Assembly: GCF_030272615.1 (NCBI RefSeq)
Contig: NC_081405.1
Location: forward strand, 20,413,047-20,477,046
DNA length: 64,000 bases
DNA from: Cryptomeria japonica
Lineage: Eukaryota; Streptophyta; Pinopsida; Cupressales; Cupressaceae
Reading direction: 5' to 3'
The notes beneath the pieces were generated by a model, which made no database searches, was not told the origin of the DNA, and saw nothing but the letters and a program-made list of their open reading frames with translations. Shown piece after piece: positions 47,991-58,384 of this stretch (within the stretch, counting starts at the first letter, position 1; the number at the start of each line of letters is the position of its first letter). The translations under genes were made by a program, and so were the position numbers.

Positions 47991-48559
47991 TTTAACGCAT
48001 ACATTGTTGGCAATGAATGACTTTGTGGGCATAGAAAACTCTGCTTTGTATTTTGGGTGTCTGAAAAGAGATGAATTAAAGATGGAATGCTTCTGGATCG
48101 TTGCTGTCTCAGTCAGTGGAAGATTCAAGAGCAACACAGAATAATTGAACTGAATGATCTGGCTGATTGTTTGTCATTTTCAAAATTTGAAAGTTTAGAA
48201 AACATACGTAGGTATTGCTGGCAAGCAATCTATCGTATTGTTTCTCTCTATCTCATCACTTGTGAATTCCATTGTGGCCATAAATTATGGACTCTCTAAT
48301 GTCAGTCTATTCAGGATTGTAGAGGACCTACTTCAGATTTGGTCTATGCTTTCAAGGTTTGTCGTATGATCAATAACTTGTAAACAGTGTGCAATGATCG
48401 TTATGGTTTATTATGGTGATAGATACAGGGAAGCCATGGAAGTATTCAGCCATAACCTTAGGACTTTTTGATTGGGTGTTGCAAAACATTATTCTAGAGA
48501 TCCTTCATATTTATTGTTTCCACCTTTTTCATATTGATTTTTTGTTTTTGTTTTTAAAT

Positions 48560-49375
48560 CTATGTTAGCTCAAATTTTCGGGACGGGGATTGCAGGACGA
48601 GTTTTTTGGACGATACAATTTTTTATCAATTTTGGGGACAACATGGGGATGGCAAAGAGGACGGCTATATAAAATATAAGGAAATTTTTAAATGTTCATA
48701 TGAAAAATAGATAAAACATGTATATATACATTATATTCATATGAAAACATGGATAAAGCATGTATATGTACATTATAGAACCGTGTTCAGAATTCATTGT
48801 CAAAACTCAATATGCATTCATAATTGAAAATTCATTGTCAATATGCCAACACTTGTTTGCATGTAGTTCATTGTTTCTTTCTAGTTGAAGGATATTCTGA
48901 TAGTACTCTATTACTATTATGACCTACAACCGCTTCTTTATGCACTACCAAGCTTTGGGTGTTTGTGAAATATGAGTGCTTTTGGCTATGATTCAGATCT
49001 GTTTACCTTTCATATCAGTGAAAAGTCCACAATTGTAGACCTACAACCACTTTTTTACGTACTATTGAGTTCTGAGTGTTTGTGAAATTTATTACCAGGT
49101 TGTTGCTCATTATCTCTAAGTGCTTTTGGAAGTGATTTAGAAATGTTTAGCTATCGTATTAGTGAAAAATCAGTTTTACAAACCTATATTAAAATTAAAA
49201 AATGTTTTTTTAGAGCATTTGAGCCTTTTTTTATGTGCTGGGAAAAGGGGGACGGTTGGCTCTCCCGAGACGATTAGGGGACGTCATAGGCATCCCCAAC
49301 CATATTGGGGATGGGGGCACATCCTCTTTGAGAATCACTATCATCCCCAAGTTTTGGGGATGTTTCCTTAATTAT
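48560..49375. mobile_element. 0.8-kb G-rich insertion of unknown type
   Basis: Present only in block C. Begins near TTTTCGGGACGGGGATTGC and ends near a CATCCCCAA/TTGGGGATG hairpin (49345-49365). It is rich in GGGGA(C/T)G words. No coding capacity and no clear terminal inverted repeat or TSD, so the class is open. Confidence 0.4.
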
Positions 49376-49389
49376 CAATATAAAGTTAC

Positions 49390-49545
49390 AATCAATTAGT
49401 TATTGAGTGCTTGTCTATTAGAGGTCGATGGTTTAAATCCCACACTTCACAAGGTCTCCTTCACTTGAGTTGGGTTTTAGCGAGAAAAGGTGAGTTTATA
49501 GAGGTTGGTAACCAAAATCAAAAACTTAATAGGCTATGATGGTAT
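49390..49545 (+). repeat. tRNA-like (SINE-like) patch, copy 2
   Basis: ATTAGAGGTCGATGGTTTAAATCCC...GAGGTTGGTAACCAAAATC. Paralogous to 46030-46160 and in the same relative position in the triplicated block, so it was probably inherited by duplication. Confidence 0.35.
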
Positions 49546-51004
49546 TAGATGAAACAATGATGGTCTTAAGTTAAGTGAAGATAATGAAGGATTATAATTT
49601 ATTTTCCTATGCAACAAAAAAAATAATGATGTAATATAACATCCTAAAAAAAGACTATGCAACTAAAGCTATAAAATTTGAATATGGCTAAGGACTCTGA
49701 TCGTTTGCCCTAACCTCTACTAAAGGTAGGTCTCTTCTATCAGCAATTAACTCCCGATTAGTGAAAATGTTGTCTTTATTATCCTAATCATGGGATTGTG
49801 ACTCATGCCCACTAGTATGTAGTTGAGTATCATTTTGTTGTAGCAAAGGGCCAAATAAGGAAACTTGCCTTGACCATATAACAAGGAGTCCACCTATGTC
49901 AGTTAGAGGGCATAGAAGAGTGTTGTTGGACATCAAATTTATGGTGGTGCAACTAACTAGTCTATTGTACTATTGATGGAGGAGAGGACCACCTATGGTG
50001 GCTCTAACAAGTAGCAAAAAGTGGAATCAAAAGTGGTTGCATTATTGGCTTTAAGAGGACTTATTATGGGTTGGTAAAGATAGGGGGAACCCAAGCCATA
50101 GTACACAAGTATTACTCCAATGGTTAAATAAAATATGGAGGTGCAATGCCTCCATGGCCACTTTATTATTTTTCACCTACATTCACATGAATACATTTGA
50201 TCACTAAATATTTGTTGAGTAGAAAATTTTGTATCTACTAAGTTTTGAGAAAAAAACAATTGCATTTCTATCTTTCCATGTAAAAAACACAATATAAATT
50301 CTAAAAGCATGCCAAATCTAGACATATTTAATTAAAGTCTAGCTCATTATCTCCTAAAAGGACATTGTGCCAAGTAAAAGGCTTTCATCTAAAAGGTTTA
50401 AATAAATCATGATACAAGACTAGATAGCTTGCACATACGAACAAAACCAAAACACATGCATGATTGTCTTCATGTGCCCAATTAATGGACATCTAGGGTT
50501 TGAAAGGTCCAAATAGATCAATCATTTACCAATAGTGATACCTTGGTTCAAAAAACATGGTGTGAAATGAGCATTCCTTGTTTCAACAATAAATTGCTAG
50601 ATAGTTTGGAAATAATTGCTCTAAATGTGAGAGGGTGTCTAGAGAGGCCATCTCATATTCAAATTTTAAATCACGGTAAAATGTAGAGAGATCTAATTAT
50701 GCCCTTTTTTGAGATCATACTTATGAAAAGGGTATGGATATTTTACATCCAATCTTTCCACTAAGGCTTTATCATTCTCAAAGCAATCTTGTGTAGGTGT
50801 TGAAAAGGCAATACCTCAATAACCAACTAGAAGACTCTTTATTTGTGTTGTTCAAGTTATAATTGGCACATATTTGCGATCATGAGAGCAAAGCAAAAGA
50901 AAAGTTTGAGTAAAGATCCTTGATATATTCAATACATTTTTTGAAAAACTTGAGAGAGTGCATCTTAGAAATCTTGGCTATCATTTTGTCTTAGAAATTA
51001 ATGG

Positions 51005-52090
51005 TGGGAGACCAAGATAGAGGCTACGGATTAATAAATACCATTGAAAAAACTTTTACCCTTCTAGAAGAGCCAAGGATTGATTGCTTCTAAAGCATTC
51101 CAAACAATTTTGGCCACAAAAGTTATTACTATCTTGATAGGAACAAGAGAGATAACAAGAGAATGAAAACTCAATCTTTTCCAAGTAGGTCTATTTTGGG
51201 AGACCAAAAGGATATGCAATTCCTTAATAATACTCTCTCCTTTTTTAGCTTAAATTACTTTCATGACCCAATTTGTGTGGAGCACAATTCCCCATCTCTA
51301 AACATCAAGTAAGTCCATACCTCCGAAGTATCTTGGAAGGTATCATATGTCCTAGATGCTACTCTATAAAAGTTCTTATTATGGTCAAAATTGGCCAAAT
51401 AAACTCATATAGGAGTTTCCCTAACTTGTGATAAGGCATTTTGGGAGGCACCCAAATAGAGGAATAATAGGTGCATGCATGGCCTCTAAAACCTTAATGC
51501 AATTTTGGAATTCACTAGATAGAGAAAATGACCTGGTAATCCAATGGACCAATTTCTTGTCAACTCTATCCACAACTTGGTGCCATAGTGTCAATGGATA
51601 GACTTGAAATGAAAAGGGAATCCCTAAGCACCCAAAAAGAGGAATTAAAGGCATGCATGGTCACTAAAACCTTTAAGTAATTTTGGAATTCACTAGATAG
51701 AGAAAGTGGCTTGGTAATTTAATAGACCAATTTCTTCTCAACTTCGTCCACAACATGGTGTCAAAGTGTTGATGGGTAGGCCTGAAAGACAATGTGAATC
51801 CCTAAAACTATGAAATATACTCATGTTCTATTCACTTTCATCTATGGGCTTGAAACCAAAAGGATAAGTAGTAAAATAGATTGCTTGTAAAATTGGGGCT
51901 TGCAACATTGAATAATTGAACCAATAGCTAAGAAAAATTGTTTAGATACTTGAAATCTTGCATGATAATATTCTCATCCTTAATCAAAGTGAGGAAAGAG
52001 TTGCTAGCAAAATGACTATTGATAAGATTTTGAGGGTTGTTTTTTAGGAGGATGATACCCACTTAATTTTTAGTGGCAAATAGTTCAAAC
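51005..52090 (-). pseudogene. LINE reverse transcriptase/ORF2 remnant
   Basis: Minus-strand words in order from the right: MGIILLKNNPQNLINSHFAS (YADD-box region, with the Asp pair lost, about 52075-52000), LTLIKDEN, then after a frameshift LTLWHQVVDRVDKKLVHWI and SFSLSSEFQNCIKVLEAMHA at 51445-51620. GFGGLDLLDV-like sequence follows near 51310. This is the thumb and post-RT part of a plant LINE ORF2 polymerase. A segment of about 185 bp (51430-51615) is duplicated at 51616-51800. Not functional. Confidence 0.7.
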
Positions 52091-52914
52091 CAATGCCTCA
52101 ATTTTTGGTGAATTAGATAAGATATAAGGAGAGCTAAATATCCACATTTTTACAAATAATCAAATCAACATCGGTTGAATCGCCTAACCATATTTTTTAA
52201 ACTTTTAAATGAATCATTTTGCCACAAGGAATAATGTATGGTTGGAGCCTAATTGTCTAAATCTATAATCCATATTACAAAGTTAAATCTTGTTTGTCAT
52301 AACTATCAATTCTCACTTTTTTTAGGTCCCTATCGCTATTAATATTAAATTCTCACATGCTTCTAGGGGCAAATTCACTTTGAAATCAAAATTTGGTGGG
52401 ATATTCCACTTAGAGATCAGATGTATATATTTTTCAAGAATTTTGTTGTGGCCCCCTAATGCAAGCTACCATGTAGATAAATCTCACAATCTTATGACTA
52501 ACACAAGACATCAACCATGACTTACCGACATTGTGTTGCAATGTACATCACTTGTATTCTCCTTTTTTCTCCTTTATTAACCGAATCTTTAACAACCATG
52601 ACATATGGGGCCTCAAATTTAATAATTATGAAGAATACAAATGTACTAATATATTTTTTAATAATTTCATGGGTAGGCAATTGCTATCTCAAGTGACTTT
52701 GCTTTAAACCATAATAGTTTAAAGCATTGAGGCTAGGATCATGTCTCAAGTGACTTTGCTAGACTCGATACTTCACGACCTTTAACATTAAGTCAGATGC
52801 ACTCACTTATTCATATTACTGTGGTTCCAACTCTCAATATTAATAAGTTACTTAATAATTCAAAATGCTTACCTTAAAAAAACAAGGATGCAAAGCATCA
52901 AGTTCCTGCCATTA

Positions 52915-53100
52915 GAAGAATGAGAGTAATGGATAGAGATAAAGAGGAAGAGATAGCTACATATAGATGGAGAAATAAAGCTACATGTGGCACTATGATA
53001 GAAGGATATAGAGATAGAGGTATAAAAAATAGAGAAAGGGACTGAACTAGAGCCAAAGAGAGATAGGTAGAGAGAGAGGAGAGGGGGAGAGGAGAGAAGT
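52915..53100 (+). repeat. purine-rich GA tract
   Basis: Repeated AGAGATA(G)AAG-like units with very few pyrimidines, ending GAGAGAGAGGAGAGGGGGAGAGG at about 53071-53093. Confidence 0.8.
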
Positions 53101-53399
53101 TATTGTTATCAAATTTTAATTTAAGCAGTGAAATTGAATTTAAATTCTTTTTTAATATTTGAAAATGAATATTACCAAATTTTAGTTAAAATATTATCAT
53201 GGTTGAAAAGATTTATTTCTAATTATTGAAAATGAGTGTTAGTAGAATATGAATAATAATGTTTGAAAATTTTATCCATAATTCAACTAAAATTAAAAAT
53301 TTATTACAAAATTTATATAATATGTTGATTGAGTTATCATGTCACTATATACATTGGAAGCTTGAGTATGTTAGAGAAAGTGTTATGAAAAATGCATTG

Positions 53400-53640
53400 A
53401 ACATTTCTGGTATAGTGAAAAGAAATCAATAATATAAAAAGTCACATTTATTCAAGAAGACTTAGAAGATCAAGCTAGATTCAATAATCTAAAAGTCAAC
53501 ATTTTTTCATAAGACCGAGAAGATGAAGCTACAATCAATAATATAGAAGATATTATTTTTTTCTAGAAGATTGAGAAGATGAAGCTAGAATGAATAATAT
53601 AAAAGTTTGCACTTTTTTCCACAATATTGAGAAGATAAGC
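53400..53640 (+). repeat. degenerate minisatellite, about 57-bp unit
   Basis: Units built on GAAGAT(G/C)AAGCTA(G/C)A followed by T(C/G)AATAAT and an AT/T-run spacer start near 53468, 53526 and 53583, with partial units at each side. Confidence 0.7.
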
Positions 53641-54854
53641 GGAACCAGATGTTGTATTTTGCATTATTAAAGGCATTAAATCCATAACATTCCTCATTGA
53701 ATCCATTTAATGTTCAAGTACAATTTTTAATTAAATGTTAAAATTCTCTTTGGTACAAATTAGATCATGAAAGATGAATTCATTGCATTTCCTGCTGCAA
53801 TTTGTAAAGCTGGAACAAGGACTTGATGAAAATATTTGAATGAAATGTCAGCTAAGAGATGTTGGATGATGAAGCTCCCTTTCTATGCGTGTGCCCGATA
53901 CTCTGTCACAATCTTTGCGAATAATGTTGCTCGAGTCTCCATCAGCTTCAATTGGTTAATGAACTGAAGTAGGTTACCTGCATTAATAGAAATTATTAAT
54001 ATTCAAAATAGATAGTAGGAAGATCATAAATTTTGAAATGAAGTTGCTCTAACGTTAAAATCACCACAATGTTGTTCATACTCTTTGAAGCTGAATTTTG
54101 GTAGCAAAAATAAAAAGAGTAAGGTCAAATGCCTTGACTGTACAGCTTAGTAGTTGTGGTTATATAAAGGTTTTATGTTTCAGCCACAGTGCGTGATACT
54201 TGAAGAGAGCTCGTAGCTTGTAAAAGCAAGGCAACAGATGCAAGAATTAATGCCTAATACAAAAAATCTAACGTGGTTTGTCCCAAAGCATTTTTGCAAA
54301 TACAATGTGGACTATGGAAAACTATCAAACCGATATTTAGAATCTTAGATTAAACATTAAATAATAACATCTTAAGGTATTATTAAATGACTAAAAGATA
54401 CAAATATTTAATTTTCTAGACCAAACACTCTGCATAATGACTTTGCTAAACATAATGACTTTGCTAATAAAACTTAGATATTTAAGCAACAATTCTATCA
54501 ATATTAATATCTATGAAACTATTTAATAGCAATATTAAGTAGTATTACTAGTTTTAATATTATTTAAAATTGTATCCCATATGAGTGAAGGTTTGAAAAA
54601 AGTCTTCTTCGCTAGCTTATTTTGTCCTCACCATTGGTTTATTTGCCATGAGTAGGGAAACAGACCTTGTTCTCATCAGCATAGAGAGAATCGGAATGAA
54701 TAGACACTATTAAGTTGTTCACAACAGTTTTATATACTGGAATTTGCTCAAAACATCCAGTTGAAATCCAAGGATCTTTGTAGGTGCTCACAATAGAAAT
54801 CAAGATTCTATGCATACAACATACAACTTCTCTATTTTGAGCATACTACACACC

Positions 54855-56011
54855 ATGAAGATGATATGGTTTTGGCTCTTAGCATTTTTATGCTATCAAG
54901 CAAAATCTGCTCCTGTGGGGAGAAGAATTTTAGTATCCAATGGGCTTGGTCAGACGCCTCAGATGGGGTATAATGTTTCTCAATTACAAATACCTAAGAC
55001 ATAAAATTACGCAAAATAAGGGTGGATTAGTATAAATATTTATCATTTGTTTACACATAATTATTCATAGATTGGTTTATTTCTTTCCTATGTTTAGATG
55101 GAATAGTTGGAATCATTCCTCACGCCATGTTACTTAGGGGATTATTCATGAAACAGGTGCTCGCATACTTTGATTATGAATAGCAGTGTTCTAAACTTCT
55201 TGCCATGGGAAGATTTAGTTAAGAGCTCAAACAATACCGTGATGTTAATGGTATGAATATAAGCTATATATTTTGGTCTTTGAACCATTGTGACACTGTC
55301 TTATGCTCTTAGTGATAACGGGGTACACTTGGTATTGTATAATTTGGAACTTCAATAGATTTCTAATACTGTTTTATGATTGAGAAAATATGAAATAATT
55401 CTTTTGTTGATCTATGGTCATCATATAGCTGACGCAATGATATCCACCAGATTATATAAGCTAGGTTATGAGTATGTTAATATAGGTCAGCTATACTCTG
55501 CCATTTCTATTAGCTGTGTATATTTTAATCTACCCAATTAGTTTGTATTAATGTTAGTTCTTTTCATTTTGATTTGTATAGTGTGATATTTTTCATCATC
55601 AATGTTTCGGATTATATTTTTCATCTAAACGATAGATCATGTAGTATGATCCGTAACATTGATAATGAAAAATATCATACAGAGTGCAAATCGGAAATAA
55701 AAAGAACTAACATTATAGACTATAAAAGTTACATGACTTCAGCCCACACTAATATCAATGTGGATGTGTCAATTAAGATGACTGTTGGGCCGAGCTGAAC
55801 AGAGATGATGAGGTACATTATATGCATGAAAAAAGAATACTGAGAGTTGCTAGAGTTACATATTATGGATTTTGATGTACTTAATTCAAACTCTTGTATG
55901 TGGTCAGGATAATCTTGCTGCCAAAGCTTCTACATTTCCCTCTAGCATTAAGGCATTGGCAGACTATGTTCATTCCAAGGGACTTAAGCTTGGAATATAT
56001 TTAGATGCTGG
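54855..56011 (+). pseudogene. alpha-galactosidase (GH27) 5' relic, five exons
   Basis: Exons 54855-54967, 55098-55156, 55429-55485, 55778-55812 and 55908-56011 join in phase at GT-AG introns. Exon 1 gives a hydrophobic signal peptide (MKMIWFWLLAFLCYQ) and GLGQTPQMG. Exons 2-5 give WNSWNH, ADAMIST, LGYEYVNIDDCWAELNRD, and AKASTFPS...[20 protein letters not shown], the N-terminal barrel of plant GH27, which releases terminal alpha-galactose from oligosaccharides. A TAG at 55135 in exon 2 breaks the frame. The usual STGL Gly is Arg, and YSDAG has Leu for Ser. No later exon (KYDNC nucleophile segment, acid/base region) was found before the next gene. With introns kept, it is a decayed or truncated gene copy, not a retrocopy. 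ATG 54855 was preferred over 54810 because the signal peptide starts there. Confidence 0.9.
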
Positions 56012-58384
56012 GTGAGAAATTAACATATTTATTCTATCCCTGAGTAACAATTATGTAAGGTTTGCAATATTTTTGGAATTAGAATGGCACCAGACCATTT
56101 TCTCAGGGATTAACAGTGGTCAATATTTGTAAAGACAACATAGCTAGTATCTTTTAAGGTTTTAAAAATTTTAAAACTTGTATGCTTGAGAAGCCCTTCT
56201 ACCTTAAGGTAAGTCAGAAAGTAATACGAGCACAATAATCACAAAATCAGCAATGCAAGATTTGATACATCAAAAGACTTCAAAAAATGACATCCTAGGC
56301 AACAATTACAACTACAACATTCAGGCCAAAGGGATGCTTCAATTCAACCTGAAAGTTTATCTAATGCAAACAGAAATCTTAAATGACGGCTATGCTTCTA
56401 TTTATTACTTTATTTCTTTTCCTAGTACATAGTCAAGACTTAAATTTCCACATATTGATTCACATAATCTCACATGAGGAATATGATTTTGGTACTAGCA
56501 AAAATTGTGATGATAAATATCCATTATCCAATCAAAATTTCAGAAGATTTTAGAAACATCAGTAAGCAACATTTTGAATTGAAAGTATTTTCGAAGTGTC
56601 AGAACCAGTTAGGTTATGCACAATACAAATTATCTTAATTTGAGAAACTTATCAAATTCTAGGATTACATGAGTCTTAATATCAAATACAAAACTATCAA
56701 TGCATACCTTGAGAGCAAAACTGAATATATTTCTGAGCAGTTCAGGCCTGATGAACCATGTTACCAACCTTGAATATTGACATGCTTTGGCCTCCAAACA
56801 AACAAACTGGTAAGCTACACAGAGATGACTGGAGTGGTATAATTGCAAGGCTAAAGAAGGAACAATAATTACAGAAAGAATAATTTTTATTACAATTATT
56901 GCTATCGATGCGAAGGGTAGGGTTAAAAACCATCTGGAAACTAGACAACGGAAAACTAATCTACAACCAAATCACCCGAAATATATAATGTCAGAGAAAA
57001 TTAAATTAGTTGAAAGGAAAATTTTAGGTTAAACGGGTTTCAAACTTAAATTTGGCATATTCCAAAACACTGAACCAGAAAATTAAATTAGTTCAAAGGA
57101 AACATAAGGTTAAAAGGGTTTCAAACTTGAATTTGGCATATTCCAAAACACTGAACCAACAAATCTTCAGGGGTTTTGACCCAAAGGAAAATGTTAAAAT
57201 TTATAAAATCTATTCCTAGAGAACAAGCTTTCAAACCTTTTTTGGTAAACAACGTATACAAATTTACATACAGTGCAAAAATCTCATAAACCTATCATAA
57301 AATATTTTAACAGAAAACTTAGTTACCTGTATTCCCTCTCTTCTCCAAATGGTAAGCAACATTCAGGTGCTTTCAGGGCAGTGTAATTCCAACTTTACCT
57401 ACAGAATTGAAAGAAAGCATTATGTCGGTAATACCTTTCAAAGAAGAAAATATTTAATGCTGAATATTTAAAACTAGATGAAATGACCTATGAAATGAAA
57501 TAGAATAACACACTGGACTCAATTATACGTATAGAATTAGAAGACAACAACACATATAGGTGTAACACAAAAGAAAGAAAATGGGTATTGGTAATTTTTA
57601 TGGCCAAATGAAACAACCTACAAAAATATATGCACATTCTAGCTCAAAGATAAAACATTCAATTCACGCAGCTTTAAATAGTCAAAATTTGTATTCAATA
57701 TTTGCCTCCTCGAAGTCACAATTTAAAAAAAAATAAAAATAATTATCTTGCTACACCAATCGATAGAAAAACAAACAGGGCAATGTCACATCAGCAAGGA
57801 CAATTTTTTATATTATTTGTCTGATCTATCATTGAATGAATTGGTTATTAAATTTCTGATCATTTTTAATTATGACAGTTTTTAATTGTACATAAAAATT
57901 GTGTATATTTTTGTTTTCAAAAATTAAATTTTATGTCTACAGAAATTCACATTGACCAATCACAGCATAAAGAAATCATTTTTTAAATATTTTTTTGTTA
58001 AAAAATAAGCAAGTTAACTTCTGAAAATAGAAAAATTTATTTTAGTTTGAAAAATTTTAAACTCTGATTGATTATCAAGGACAATGACTAATAGCTATTT
58101 AACAACATGGTGGATGCATAAGTATTCCTCCATGACAGGAACTAATAAGACAAGAAATAATAATATTTCGAATATTAAATAAAAAATGTTATATTTGATA
58201 AAATATATTGTACAATATTTTGTATAGGTGTTGAATACCCAATTTAATAAGATGTTTGAAGTACACCATCTTGGTTGGTAATTAATGGCCAATTCAAGGC
58301 AAACCCCAATGTTAAAACCCTTATGATACAGTCCCAAACTCAATAAGGATAGATACCCACAATAGAGGGACAAAGAAGTCAAGG
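56012..58384. other. no gene; intergenic between the relic and the hydroxylase gene
   Basis: No further alpha-galactosidase exon is recognised. Contains an 82-bp tandem duplication at 56997-57160 (AAATTAAATTAGTT...TTGGCATATTCCAAAACAC). The 3' UTR of the minus-strand gene falls at its right edge; a possible AATAAA (minus) lies near 58031. Confidence 0.5.
56997..57160 (+). repeat. 82-bp tandem duplication
   Basis: Copy 1 starts 56997 and copy 2 starts 57079. Both end TTGGCATATTCCAAAACACTG; a few substitutions and a small indel separate them. Confidence 0.85.

Larger units (their letters stand above)
47590..51440. repeat. block C of the triplicated segment
   Basis: Includes copies of the block A/B landmarks at 48100-48540, 49680-50260, 50330-50500 and 50500-51435. 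It also has an additional 0.8-kb G-rich insertion (48560-49375) that blocks A and B lack. Confidence 0.65.
52091..54854. other. no gene; flank of the alpha-galactosidase relic
   Basis: AT-rich. Contains a purine-rich (GA) tract at about 52915-53100 and a roughly 57-bp minisatellite (53400-53640). TATA-like boxes lie at 54161-54168 (TATATAAA) and 54731-54736 upstream of the relic. Confidence 0.4.

Noticed and set aside
41390-51440. Triplicated blocks as a gene cluster
   Set aside because: No conserved open frame is shared among the three blocks; the only protein similarity is to decayed LINE ORF2.
53400-53640. CRISPR-like repeat-spacer pattern
   Set aside because: Units are imperfect, adjacent and AT-rich with no unique spacers; this is a plant minisatellite.
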